A program made the translations under genes and the position numbers. A stretch of 64,000 nt of DNA, taken from assembly GCF_013344475.1 (NCBI RefSeq), contig NZ_JABUOU010000001.1, forward strand, positions 868,001 to 932,000. The letters run 5' to 3'. The stretch is from Martelella limonii (lineage in GTDB: Bacteria > Pseudomonadota > Alphaproteobacteria > Rhizobiales > Rhizobiaceae). How positions within the stretch are numbered: the first letter of the stretch is position 1; the number at the start of each line of letters is the position of its first letter. Below, in pieces: positions 1-8,465 of this stretch. The notes beneath the pieces are model-generated. The model saw only the letters and a list, made by a program, of their open reading frames with translations, was not told the DNA's origin and did no database searches.

Positions 1-2
1 AC

Positions 3-305
3 GCCGCGAAAGCCGTATTTCCGTCGCTTTCGACAGCGCCCTTCGCGGAATTCGAATTGCGCGATGCGGCGGAAATGTCCGAGATGATGAAAGCGCTCAA
101 CATCGATCCGGTGGAAGCGGAGTTTCAGTATCGCAGGCTTTATTATGGGATGGAAGCGAACTGCGCCGGCTGCCGTGACAAGAAACGCTGCCGCACGGAC
201 CTTGCCCATGGGCAGGCTTCCGAAAATTTCCGCGACTACTGCGAAAATGAAACCCTTCTGAACGAGATGCGCGCAGACCCCGACGTGCTGCTTCAGGACG
301 TCTGA
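3..305 (+). CDS. DUF6455 family protein (5' truncated by window edge)
   Basis: Small protein whose reading frame is open back to the first bases of the window with no in-frame stop, so the true start probably lies upstream; an internal TTG at 57 would give 82 residues. The visible part has a helical first half and a cysteine cluster (CAGC, then a second Cys after KKR, then DYCEN near the end) typical of the DUF6455 family, perhaps metal-binding. The function of the family is unknown. The gene ends 93 bp before a convergent gene for a CoA-binding protein. Confidence 0.6.
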   Translation, partial: AAKAVFPSLSTAPFAEFELRDAAEMSEMMKALNIDPVEAEFQYRRLYYGMEANCAGCRDKKRCRTDLAHGQASENFRDYCENETLLNEMRADPDVLLQDV

Positions 306-398
306 AGCGGCGTCACACTCGAAGGACAGCAAAGGCAGCGCCGGCTTGCGCGCAACTTTCAGGAGGCAAAGCCGAGTCCCGCTCGGCCGTACCTCGGC

Positions 399-830
399 TC
401 AGGCGCCGATCAGACGCGGATATTCGATCGCGGGACAACGGTCCATGATCACCGTCAACCCCTTTTCCTTGGCGCGCGCAGCTGCCTCATCGTCGCGAAT
501 GTCGAGCTGCATCCAGATGACACGGGGAAGCGGCGACAATGCCAGCGCCTCATCAACCACGCCGCCCACAAAGGAAGAGGCGCGGAAGATATCGACCATG
601 TCGATAGGGCCGTCGATTTCGGCAAGACTGCCGCACACAGCCTGTCCGTGGATCGACTTGCCGGCGAGGCCCGGATTGACGGGCACGACGTCGTAGCCCT
701 TGGACAGGAGAAATCCCATGACACGATAGCTCGGTCGTTCCGGTTTCGGGGACGCGCCCACGAGCGCAATGCGCTTCACCGATTTCAAAACATCAACAAT
801 TGTTGAATCATCCACTTGAAGTTGCACCAT
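399..830 (-). CDS. CoA-binding protein (YccU-like)
   Basis: A 143-residue single-domain protein with a Rossmann-type CoA-binding fold: the N-terminal ALVGASPKPERPSYRVM loop (the nucleotide-binding GASxxPxRPS pattern) and the later VNPGLAGKSIHGQ and MVDIFRAS segments match the YccU/CoA_binding_2 family, which is usually 130-150 residues. Family members bind CoA but have no defined enzymatic role. The open frame extends to 911, but the ATG at 830 gives the family-length N terminus. It diverges from the small exported protein gene at 898, so the 67 bp between them must hold both promoters. Confidence 0.85.
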   Translation of the reverse strand: MVQLQVDDSTIVDVLKSVKRIALVGASPKPERPSYRVMGFLLSKGYDVVPVNPGLAGKSIHGQAVCGSLAEIDGPIDMVDIFRASSFVGGVVDEALALSPLPRVIWMQLDIRDDEAAARAKEKGLTVIMDRCPAIEYPRLIGA

Positions 831-897
831 GACTGAAACAATTTCCTTGTTACAATGGTTTAGTAGAAAACCAGGGAGACCACGAGGGTTTGGGACC

Positions 898-1254
898 ATG
901 AAACAACTCATTACGGCAAGTGTTTTTCTCGCATCACTTGGTGCCGCTCAAGCACAGGAACCCGTCAATCGCTACGACATCCAGAATTTGACCTGCAATC
1001 AGGTGCTCACGATCCTGAACCAGCAGGGCGCCGCGATCCTGCGTTATCCCGCACCGAATGGCAGTGGACGCATTCTTTATGACCGTTACGTGGCAAGCCC
1101 GGCCATTTGCTTCGGTGAAGCCGGACACGCCATCCGCCGCGAAATCCCGACAGCGGACACGAATGCCTGTCCCACCTTGTCTTGCAGGCCCGGCCCGCCG
1201 GATTGCGACGATGACGGGATCGCCTTCGACATGTTCGCCTGCTACGACAACTGA
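898..1254 (+). CDS. small exported cysteine-rich protein, function unknown
   Basis: A 118-residue protein. Residues 1-19 form a signal peptide (MKQL, a hydrophobic stretch, then AAQAQ cleavage site). The mature part has six cysteines, three of them in the short C-terminal segment around SCRPGPPDCDDD, which suggests disulfides in the periplasm or outside the cell. The open frame begins at 829, but the ATG at 898 directly precedes the signal peptide. No family is recognised. A strong rho-independent terminator follows 25 bp downstream, so it is probably a one-gene transcript. Confidence 0.75.
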   Translation: MKQLITASVFLASLGAAQAQEPVNRYDIQNLTCNQVLTILNQQGAAILRYPAPNGSGRILYDRYVASPAICFGEAGHAIRREIPTADTNACPTLSCRPGPPDCDDDGIAFDMFACYDN

Positions 1255-1278
1255 GACGGCACTCCGTCTTCCCTCATC

Positions 1279-1308
1279 AAGCCCCGCAGATCTTGCGGGG
1301 CTTTTTTT
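1279..1308 (+). terminator. rho-independent terminator
   Basis: A perfect 10-bp stem (AAGCCCCGCA / TGCGGGGCTT) with a 4-nt GATC-type loop is followed by seven T residues. It ends the transcript of the small exported protein gene and isolates it from pstS. Confidence 0.9.
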
Positions 1309-1644
1309 GTGTTTACAGATCCCAAGCCTTCAGATGGGCGGGTTGTCTCCCTCATCTTAAGGCGTCGCGGCGGAATTCAGGATCTCTGCCCCGGCGAAAA
1401 GCATCGTCCGCGCCATCATCGTGCGCGACAATAAAATGCGCAAACCCAAATATTGCATTCGCTTTAAGCAAGCATACCCATGCCCATCCCCGAGCATGAC
1501 ACTTTTATGACAGTCATGTGAATTTTGGATAAATAGAAACAAATAGTTTTCGAGAAATATGAAATTTTTACAACAATATATGCTTTCTAGACTTTGATTG
1601 GTATAGCACTCCCGTTTTCAACCAAACCTCAAAAGGGCTATCTG
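1309..1644. other. 336-bp AT-rich pstS upstream region
   Basis: No credible gene is seen. The right half is distinctly AT-rich compared with the rest of the window, contains the Pho box at 1496-1513, and has -10-like sequences such as GGATAAAT just after it. A 61-codon minus-strand frame covers part of the region but has no family resemblance or clear ribosome binding site. This is most simply the regulatory region of the pst operon. Confidence 0.6.
1496..1513 (-). promoter_or_regulatory. Pho box (PhoB site) upstream of pstS
   Basis: The minus strand reads CTGTCATAAAAGTGTCAT: two 7-bp half-sites CTGTCAT and GTGTCAT spaced by AAAA. This differs by one base from the classical enterobacterial Pho box, and half-sites 11 bp apart are the PhoB signature. 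It lies 131 bp before the pstS start. The direct-repeat orientation points away from pstS, which is unusual, so either PhoB acts in this orientation here or a minus-strand transcript exists. Confidence 0.7.
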
Positions 1645-2682
1645 ATGAAAATCGGAAATTTTTCCAAGGGCGCTAAGGTTGCAGTCGTTGCCGCCGCCAT
1701 GGTCTTCTCCGGCACCATTGCAAATGCTGCCGACACGTCGCTGACCGGCTCGGGCGCCTCCTTCCCCTTCCCGCTCTACTCGGCCTGGTTTAAGGATTTT
1801 GGCCAGAAGACCGGCATCGAAGTCAACTACCAGTCCAAGGGCTCGGGCGCTGGCATCGAAGACTTTACCAACCACGTTGTTGACTTCGCAGCTTCCGACG
1901 CTGCCATGAGCGACGAAGAAATCGCCAAGATCGACGGCGGCGTGATCCTGCTTCCGATGACGGCCGGCGAGATCGTTCTTGCCTACAACATCGATGGCGT
2001 CGAAGACATCAAGCTGCCGCGCGACGTTTACCCGAAGATCTTCCTCGGTGAGATCACCAAGTGGAACGACCCGGCCATCGTTGCCGCCAACGAAGGCGTT
2101 GATCTTCCCGACGAAGACATCACCGTAGTCGTCCGCGCCGATTCCTCGGGCACCAACTTCAACTTCACCAACCACCTCGCTGCCATCAGCCCCGAATTCG
2201 ACAGCGCTGTCGGCTCCGGCAAGACGGTTTCCTGGCCGAAGGCTGCCAATTTCATCGCCGCTCCGGGCAACCAGGGCATCACCGCGACGGTCAAGCAGAC
2301 CCCCGGCGCGATCGGCTACATCGAGTACGGCTACGCCCAGCAGACCAAGACGCCTTTCGCCATGCTGGAAAACCAGTCCGGCAACTTCGTCAAGGCTGGC
2401 GCTGAAGCCGGCAAGGCTGCGCTCGCTTCGGCCGAGTTCGACGACATGAACCGCGCCTTCATCACCGACCCGAAGGGCGAAGAAGCCTATCCGATCGCAA
2501 CCTTCACCTGGCTGCTCTTCTACAAGGAAGGCCAGGATGCCGATACGGTTGCTGCCCTGAAGGAAATGGTCAACTACGCCCTGACCGAAGGCCAGGAAAT
2601 GGCTGACAGCCTCGGCTACATCCCGCTTCCGGAAAACGTCATCGAACTCGACAAGAAGTCGTTCGCTGACATCGGAATGTAA
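1645..2682 (+). CDS. pstS: phosphate ABC transporter, substrate-binding protein PstS
   Basis: Periplasmic phosphate-binding subunit of the high-affinity PstSCAB importer, 345 residues. The signal peptide ends at AIANA|AD-like sequence around residue 29. The mature N terminus carries LTGSGASFPFPLYSAW, the phosphate-contacting loop of PstS, and RADSSGTNF supplies the second binding motif. The start is the ATG at 1645 behind AAAAGGG; the frame opens earlier at 1594 without a ribosome binding site. It heads the pstSCAB operon, is followed by pstC after 114 bp, and is preceded by a Pho box, consistent with induction by phosphate starvation. Confidence 0.97.
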   Translation: MKIGNFSKGAKVAVVAAAMVFSGTIANAADTSLTGSGASFPFPLYSAWFKDFGQKTGIEVNYQSKGSGAGIEDFTNHVVDFAASDAAMSDEEIAKIDGGVILLPMTAGEIVLAYNIDGVEDIKLPRDVYPKIFLGEITKWNDPAIVAANEGVDLPDEDITVVVRADSSGTNFNFTNHLAAISPEFDSAVGSGKTVSWPKAANFIAAPGNQGITATVKQTPGAIGYIEYGYAQQTKTPFAMLENQSGNFVKAGAEAGKAALASAEFDDMNRAFITDPKGEEAYPIATFTWLLFYKEGQDADTVAALKEMVNYALTEGQEMADSLGYIPLPENVIELDKKSFADIGM

Positions 2683-2796
2683 TAATAGATCGTTAATGAT
2701 CTGGGCCGGGACGCAGCTTATGCGCCCCGGCTTTTTGACATGAAGCCTACCTCTTTCGATCGCGACCGCGCCGATCAACGACAGCAGGAGCCTTTG

Positions 2797-3768
2797 ATGG
2801 CCGATAGAACGAATACCAACCTGCCCGCCGAAGGCAGCGTTTCTCGACCGCCAACGCCATTCGAATACACCTACGACAAGTCGTTCCGCATGCTCACGCT
2901 CGGTGCGGGTATCCTGACGGTTCTTCTGCTCGTCTATATTTTCTGGAAGATCGGCGGCCAGGCTGCCCCCGCGATGCGCGAATACGGGCTCTCCTTCCTC
3001 ACCACGGTCGAGTGGAACCCGGGCAAGAACCAGTTCGGCATTCTGGCCGAAATCTGGGGCACGCTCTATTCTTCGCTGCTGGCGCTGCTGTGCGGCGGCG
3101 TGCTCGGCATTGCCGTCGCGATCTTCCTTACACAGGGCTTCCTCAATGCCCGCCTCGCCTGGGTCTTCCGTCTGATCGTCGAGATGCTCGCTGCCATCCC
3201 TTCAGTGGTCTACGGTCTCTGGGGTATCTATGTGCTCATCCCCGCGATCCGTCCGATCGCCAACTGGCTGCATGACACGGTTCCCTTCATTCCCTTCTTC
3301 TCCACGAAGCTTGCAGGTCCCGGCATGTTCCCCGCCATGATCGTGCTGTCGATCATGATCCTGCCGACGGTTGCCGCAATCTCGCAGGACGCCTTCCGCG
3401 CCATTCCGATGAAGATCCAGGAAGCGGCCTATGGGATGGGCACCACCAAGTGGGAAGCAATCCGCAAGGTCATCATCCCAACGGCATCGGGGGGCATCTT
3501 CGCCTCGCTGGTGCTTGGCTTCGGCCGCGCGCTCGGCGAAACGATGGCGCTTGCAATGCTGATCGGCAACTCGCAGCAGGTCTCCCTGTCGCTGTTTTCG
3601 CCCGCAACGACGCTTGCCTCGCTGCTCGCCTCGACCTTTCCGGAAGCCGGTGCAAACCAGATCGGCCCTCTGATGTATGCCGCCGTCGTCCTTCTGGTGA
3701 TCACCATGGCCGTCAACATCATCGGCACGATCATCATGAACTACACCACGCGCCAGACCGTCACCTGA
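2797..3768 (+). CDS. pstC: phosphate ABC transporter, permease PstC
   Basis: Inner-membrane permease of the phosphate importer, 323 residues, near the usual length of about 320. It has a cytoplasmic N terminus, a first membrane span around residues 30-55, and a binding-protein-dependent transport domain. The EAA loop that docks on PstB is visible as EAAYGMGTTKWEAIRKV. The start is the ATG at 2797 behind CAGGAG; a longer frame from 2740 is unlikely. pstA follows after only 4 bp, so the two permeases are translated together. Confidence 0.95.
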   Translation: MADRTNTNLPAEGSVSRPPTPFEYTYDKSFRMLTLGAGILTVLLLVYIFWKIGGQAAPAMREYGLSFLTTVEWNPGKNQFGILAEIWGTLYSSLLALLCGGVLGIAVAIFLTQGFLNARLAWVFRLIVEMLAAIPSVVYGLWGIYVLIPAIRPIANWLHDTVPFIPFFSTKLAGPGMFPAMIVLSIMILPTVAAISQDAFRAIPMKIQEAAYGMGTTKWEAIRKVIIPTASGGIFASLVLGFGRALGETMALAMLIGNSQQVSLSLFSPATTLASLLASTFPEAGANQIGPLMYAAVVLLVITMAVNIIGTIIMNYTTRQTVT

Positions 3769-3772
3769 GACA

Positions 3773-4693
3773 ATGGACAAAGACACCATGACAACGACGA
3801 CGGATCAATCCTTCATGAACCCCGAGGCCGTCGCCCTCGGCGATCCCGATCTCAGCTTCTCCTTTGCCGAACGCCGCACGCTCTGGAATTTCATCCAGAC
3901 ACTCATTCTGTGGCTGCTGGCCGGCGTAGCGGCCATCCCGCTGATCTCGGTTCTGTGGATGCTGATCAGCCGCGGCGGGCTTCGGCTCAGCCTCGCCATC
4001 TTCACCGAATTGCCTCCTGCCCCGTTTGAACAGGGCGGAGGTATCGGCAACGCCATTCTCGGCACGCTGGTCATGGTGGTGATTGCAGCCGCAATCTCCA
4101 TCCCGATCGGCGTCCTCGGCGGCATCTACACCGGTCTGCTTAACCCCAACGGCAAGCTCTCCGCTCTCATCCGCTTCGTCGGCAAGGTGCTGACAGGCTT
4201 CCCGTCGATCCTGTCCGGCGTGTTCGTCTATGCCTGGCTGGTGGTGGTGATGAAGACCTATTCGGCGCTTGCAGGCGGGGTTGCACTCTCGATCCTGATG
4301 CTCCCTACAATCCTTCTGACCGCCGAACAGGCCTTTCGCATGGTGCCGCAGCGGATGAAGGATGCGGCCTATGGAATGGGCTGCAATTCTACCCAGGTCG
4401 CCACCAAAATTGTTTTGCCGACGGCGCTTCCCGGTGTTATGACCGGCGTCATGCTGGCAGTGGCGGGTGCATCGGGTGAATCTGCTCCTCTGCTGTTTAC
4501 AGCGTTGTTTTCGAATTACTGGATCGGAAGCTTCACGGAGCCGACAGCATCATTGTCGATCTTGATCTACAATTTTTCGGCAATGCCATATGAAAACCAG
4601 ATTGAACTTGCCTGGACAGCATCGCTTGTGCTTGTGCTCATCGTGCTCGTCTTCAACATCCTGAGCCGATCCTTCGGCACGCGCCGGGTATAG
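3773..4693 (+). CDS. pstA: phosphate ABC transporter, permease PstA
   Basis: Second inner-membrane permease of the phosphate importer, 306 residues with about six membrane spans. The EAA-type coupling motif is [20 protein letters not shown], parallel to that in PstC, and [15 protein letters not shown] near the C terminus is typical of PstA. An alternative ATG lies at 3788. pstC ends 4 bp upstream and pstB begins 17 bp downstream, giving a compact pstCAB block. Confidence 0.95.
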   Translation: MDKDTMTTTTDQSFMNPEAVALGDPDLSFSFAERRTLWNFIQTLILWLLAGVAAIPLISVLWMLISRGGLRLSLAIFTELPPAPFEQGGGIGNAILGTLVMVVIAAAISIPIGVLGGIYTGLLNPNGKLSALIRFVGKVLTGFPSILSGVFVYAWLVVVMKTYSALAGGVALSILMLPTILLTAEQAFRMVPQRMKDAAYGMGCNSTQVATKIVLPTALPGVMTGVMLAVAGASGESAPLLFTALFSNYWIGSFTEPTASLSILIYNFSAMPYENQIELAWTASLVLVLIVLVFNILSRSFGTRRV

Positions 4694-4710
4694 GAAAAAG
4701 GTCGAAAGAT

Positions 4711-5532
4711 ATGTCAGCCACCATGGAAATGAACAGCATCCAGAACGCGCCGGAAACCGGCGACGTCGCAATCGGCGTCAAGATCGAAAAGATCTTCTAC
4801 GGCGATTTCCTGGCCGTGCGCGATGCCAACGTGAATATCGAAAAGGGCAAGATCACCGGCTTCATCGGCCCTTCGGGCTGCGGCAAGTCGACGGTCCTGC
4901 GCTCGCTGAACCGTATGAACGATCTGATCCCGTCCTTCAGCCTTGAAGGCCACGTGCACTTCCTCGGCCAGGATGTCTATGCCAAGAACGTCGATCCGGT
5001 GGTTGTGCGCCGCCATATCGGCATGGTTTTCCAGCAGCCCAATCCGTTCTCGATGAGCATCTTCGAAAACGTCGCCTTCGGCCTGCGCCTCAACGGCTTC
5101 AAGGGCGACATGCATGCCCGCGTCGAAAAGGCGCTCCGTCGCGCAGCGCTCTGGAACGAGGTGAAGGACAAGCTGAAGCAGAACGGCCTGTCTCTTTCCG
5201 GCGGCCAGCAGCAGCGCCTTTGCATCGCCCGTGCGATCGCCACCGAGCCGACCGTGCTTCTGATGGATGAGCCCTGCTCCGCGCTTGACCCGATCGCGAC
5301 CCGTCAGATCGAAGAGCTGATGCTGGAGCTGAAGAAGGACTACACGGTTGCGATCGTGACCCACAACATGCAGCAGGCGATCCGCGTTGCCGACAAGACC
5401 GCCTTCTTCTCCGTCGACATGTCGCAGGGCGGCCGCACCGGCTTCCTCGTCGAAGTCGGCGAGACCAAGCAGATCTTCGAAAACCCGAAGCAGCAGTTGA
5501 CCAAGGAATACCTCTCGGGCGAGTTCAGCTGA
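4711..5532 (+). CDS. pstB: phosphate ABC transporter, ATPase PstB
   Basis: ATP-hydrolysing subunit of PstSCAB, 273 residues. Seen directly: Walker [10 protein letters not shown] (residues 53-61), Q-loop [11 protein letters not shown] signature LSGGQQQRL and Walker [13 protein letters not shown]. An AGGAAAAAGG purine tract precedes the ATG. In most rhizobia pstB is followed by phoU and phoB; here a hairpin terminator and an unrelated gene follow instead, so signalling by this transporter must involve regulators encoded elsewhere. Confidence 0.97.
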   Translation: MSATMEMNSIQNAPETGDVAIGVKIEKIFYGDFLAVRDANVNIEKGKITGFIGPSGCGKSTVLRSLNRMNDLIPSFSLEGHVHFLGQDVYAKNVDPVVVRRHIGMVFQQPNPFSMSIFENVAFGLRLNGFKGDMHARVEKALRRAALWNEVKDKLKQNGLSLSGGQQQRLCIARAIATEPTVLLMDEPCSALDPIATRQIEELMLELKKDYTVAIVTHNMQQAIRVADKTAFFSVDMSQGGRTGFLVEVGETKQIFENPKQQLTKEYLSGEFS

Positions 5533-5562
5533 TCAGGCTGTCGTTCGAAATCGAAGCGTTGC

Positions 5563-5592
5563 GGGCGGCTTCTTCAGGGATGCCGCCCTTTT
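5563..5592 (+). terminator. terminator after pstB
   Basis: A 7-bp GC stem (GGGCGGC / GCCGCCC) with a 12-nt loop is followed by TTTT. It lies 30 bp past the pstB stop and likely ends most pstSCAB transcription. Confidence 0.65.
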
Positions 5593-5671
5593 GGTATCAT
5601 GCGCCTGCGCGGCGGCGCACGTGACCATGATGATAGCCTCAAGCCCGAGGAATGGCTGAGCGGAACTGACG

Positions 5672-6349
5672 ATGTTCAAACACGTACTGGACCTTCAGAA
5701 GATCGAACAGAAGCTGCGCGATACCCAGCGCCAGTTCGATCGCATCAATGCACAGTTGACCATGCGCCGGGACGGCATGCCCGACAGCGTGATCGAGCAC
5801 ATGATGGAAGGTTACGGCTATGTCGACAAGCTTTTGCGCGACAATGTCGACATATTGCGCATGGGCCAGTTCCACCATCTGCTGGAGCTCAATCACCTTG
5901 TGCTGTGCGGGTCCTCGAAGGCGCGGCGCGATGAGTTCCGCAATCATCTCGAACGCACCGAAGCGCATTTCTATGACCGGGAATATGGCGACATCGGCGG
6001 ACTTGTCGAATGGTATCAGCGCCATGCCGGCAAGCCTGTGCGCAAGCGCGCGGCAGGCGTCTATGTCCGGGTCCTCAGCCGCCCGCAGCTCTTCATCGAA
6101 GGCAACCACCGAACAGGCGCCCTGATCATGAGCTACATTCTCGGCCGGGAGGGAAAGCCGCCTTTCGTGCTGACACCCGAAAACGCGGAGGCCTACCTGA
6201 ACCCCTCCACGCTTGTGCGCGACTCACACAAATACTCGCTCGACGAGCTCATCAAGATTCCGAAGTTAAAGCGCTATTTTGCTGAATTCCTGAAGGAAAA
6301 TGAAGACGACAGCCTAATCGCCAAGCCTGAAAGCGTCGAGGCCGGCTGA
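5672..6349 (+). CDS. Fic-fold-like protein with degenerate active site
   Basis: A 225-residue soluble protein. Residues 1-35 are a charged, probably coiled-coil helix. Residues 130-175 resemble the core of Fic/Doc proteins: the motif region reads RPQLFIEGNHRTGALIMSY, followed by a PPF segment as in Fic proteins. Against the canonical HPFx[D/E]GNGRxxR, the F, E143, G144, N145 and R147 positions are kept, but the catalytic His is Gln139, the Pro is Leu140, the second Gly is His146 and the last Arg is Ala150. Known Fic enzymes need that His for AMP transfer, so this is either a pseudoenzyme or has different chemistry. It lies downstream of pstB but behind a terminator, so it may have its own promoter. 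Family assignment comes from motif reading only. Confidence 0.6.
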   Translation: MFKHVLDLQKIEQKLRDTQRQFDRINAQLTMRRDGMPDSVIEHMMEGYGYVDKLLRDNVDILRMGQFHHLLELNHLVLCGSSKARRDEFRNHLERTEAHFYDREYGDIGGLVEWYQRHAGKPVRKRAAGVYVRVLSRPQLFIEGNHRTGALIMSYILGREGKPPFVLTPENAEAYLNPSTLVRDSHKYSLDELIKIPKLKRYFAEFLKENEDDSLIAKPESVEAG

Positions 6350-6388
6350 CGCCCACAGCACTTCGCCTACCTTGAAAGATCGATCCCG

Positions 6389-6838
6389 TCAGGCCTTCTT
6401 CTGCCAGCGACCACCCTCGCCCTGCTGCCAGTATGTCAGGCTGTGGTCGCCCTGCTTCAACCGCTTCCATTCGGCTCTCGCCGCGGCGAGCTCATCGCTG
6501 TCGTGGCCGTCGAACATCACCACCACGCGCTGATAGTCCTCGACACCGGCCACCGCAGCGCCTTCCACGAAGAAGCGGATATCCGCCTTGCCGGGATTGC
6601 CAGATGCGGTTGTCAGCAGCACGGGCTGGCGCTCTGCTCCATCTTCATCGTCCCGGCCATGAGGAATGAAGCTGTCGGCGCGGAAGGTCCAGAGCAGCTC
6701 ATCGAGACGATCGCGCTCTTCCTCGCTCGCCGTCTGGATCGCGACCCGCCAGCCGCGCTCCAGGCTTTTCTCCACGAGCGGCGGCAGTGCCGCCTCCCGC
6801 AGAGATTCCGTCAGATGGTAAAACAGGATTTCCGTCAT
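6389..6838 (-). CDS. holC: DNA polymerase III chi subunit
   Basis: A 149-residue HolC-family protein, the chi subunit linking the clamp loader to single-stranded-DNA-binding protein. It shows the typical opening EILFYHLT, the conserved GWRVAIQ and LDELLWTFRADSFIPHG segments (the latter is the most conserved HolC motif), and VVVMFDG. It starts 15 bp after the pepA stop, so pepA and holC form one minus-strand operon, a common alphaproteobacterial pairing. Confidence 0.92.
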   Translation of the reverse strand: MTEILFYHLTESLREAALPPLVEKSLERGWRVAIQTASEEERDRLDELLWTFRADSFIPHGRDDEDGAERQPVLLTTASGNPGKADIRFFVEGAAVAGVEDYQRVVVMFDGHDSDELAAARAEWKRLKQGDHSLTYWQQGEGGRWQKKA

Positions 6839-6853
6839 CGCTTCTGCGTTTCG

Positions 6854-8329
6854 TCAGTCCCGCGCCTCGTAATGCGACCGCACGAGCTCATCGAGCAGAC
6901 GCACGCCAAAGCCAGAGGCCCAGCTGCGGTTGATCTCGCTTTTCGGCGCGCCCATGGCCGTGCCGGCGATATCGAGATGCGCCCATGGCGTGTCGCCGAC
7001 GAAGCGCTTCAGGAACTGGGCAGCGGTGATCGATCCGGCAAAGCGCGAGCCACCGGTATTGCGCATGTCGGCAAAGCGGCTGTCGACCATTTTGTCATAT
7101 TCATCGCCAAGCGGCATGCGCCAGACATGCTCCTGCGTCGTCTCGGCAGCTTCCGCAAGTGCCGCCGAAAGCGCGTCGTCATTCGAAAACAGGCCGGCAC
7201 GGTGCGCGCCGAGCGCCACCATCACGGCTCCGGTCAACGTGGCGAGATCAATCATGAAACGCGGCTTGAAGCGTTCCTTGCAATACCAGAGCGCATCGGC
7301 GAGCACCAGGCGGCCTTCCGCGTCGGTATTGATGACCTCGATGGTCTGGCCCGACATCGACGTCACGATATCGCCTGGTCGCTGGGCATTGCCGTCCGGC
7401 ATGTTTTCAACGAGCCCCAGAATACCCACGACATTGACATTGGCCTTGCGGGCGGCAAGCGTATGCATCAGCCCGATGACGGCGGCTGCACCGCCCATAT
7501 CGCCCTTCATGTCTTCCATGGAAGCGGCAGGCTTGATCGAAATGCCGCCGGTATCGAACACCACGCCCTTGCCGACGAAAGCGATCGGCTGCTCATCGCC
7601 CTGACCGCCGTCCCAGCGAATGACAGCGAGATAAGGCGGGCGCACGGAGCCCTGCGCCACGCCGAGCAGCGCGCCCATGCCAAGTTCTTCCATCTGGTCG
7701 CGATCGAGAATTTCCACCTTGGCGCCGAGTTCGGAAAGCGCTTCGGCCTTGTCAGCGAATTCGCGCGGGCCAAGAATGTTTGCGGGCAGGTTCACAAGTT
7801 CGCGCGCAAGGAGAACGCCCTCTCCGACGGCCTGGCGATCGGCAAAGGCCGCTTCTGCCGAGGCGACATGGCTTGCAAGGATTTCGACGGTGACCTCGCC
7901 CTCATCCTCATCGCGGCCCTTGGTCTTGAAACGGTCGAAGGCGTAGCCGCCAAGAATCATGCCGAGTGCGAAATCTGCGATATCCGAAGCAGCCGCAGCG
8001 TAATCGGGATAGACCACCAGCTTCTTTGCCTTGCCGGCAAGCGATGCGGCCTTGCCGCCAGCCCTCAGCCAGCTGTCGGCCTTGCGCTCGTCCGCTTCGC
8101 CCAGCCCGATGACCACGATCCTGTCCGCCTCGCTTTCGGCAGGCGCCAGCAGATCCAGCGATGAACACAGTTTCGCCTTGAACCCTGCGGTCGCAGAAGC
8201 CTTGCGATAGAGCGTTTCGCTTAACCCGATGGCCGCAAGACCTGCGGGCGTCTGTGCCTCGCCTGCGATTACAATCGCCGTAGCGCCAGCGCTGTCGGCC
8301 TTGTCGACAAAGGAAATCGAGAACTTCAT
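6854..8329 (-). CDS. pepA: leucyl aminopeptidase (M17)
   Basis: Cytosolic two-metal aminopeptidase that removes N-terminal residues from peptides, 491 residues, the usual length. The M17 signature [14 protein letters not shown] is present, as is the metal-binding stretch [17 protein letters not shown] with its lysine and aspartate ligands, followed by [12 protein letters not shown]. It is the first gene of a pepA-holC operon. It diverges from the PAP2 phosphatase and lpt cluster, separated by 136 bp. Confidence 0.96.
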   Translation of the reverse strand: MKFSISFVDKADSAGATAIVIAGEAQTPAGLAAIGLSETLYRKASATAGFKAKLCSSLDLLAPAESEADRIVVIGLGEADERKADSWLRAGGKAASLAGKAKKLVVYPDYAAAASDIADFALGMILGGYAFDRFKTKGRDEDEGEVTVEILASHVASAEAAFADRQAVGEGVLLARELVNLPANILGPREFADKAEALSELGAKVEILDRDQMEELGMGALLGVAQGSVRPPYLAVIRWDGGQGDEQPIAFVGKGVVFDTGGISIKPAASMEDMKGDMGGAAAVIGLMHTLAARKANVNVVGILGLVENMPDGNAQRPGDIVTSMSGQTIEVINTDAEGRLVLADALWYCKERFKPRFMIDLATLTGAVMVALGAHRAGLFSNDDALSAALAEAAETTQEHVWRMPLGDEYDKMVDSRFADMRNTGGSRFAGSITAAQFLKRFVGDTPWAHLDIAGTAMGAPKSEINRSWASGFGVRLLDELVRSHYEARD

Positions 8330-8465
8330 TTCATGCTCCGGGTAAGGGTGTCACGGAATTGACAGGATGAGGTGGGAAAGAAATCTACCCCTTATTAACG
8401 CAACCGGCCAAGAATGGTTGACCCGATCCTCATAACACTTAAAACGGCAGAATTGGAAACGGTGT

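Noticed and set aside
6443-8164. 573-codon open frame antisense to pepA and holC
   Set aside because: It is a shadow of well-supported genes on the other strand; the translation is His/Arg/Ala-rich without any domain and has no ribosome binding site.
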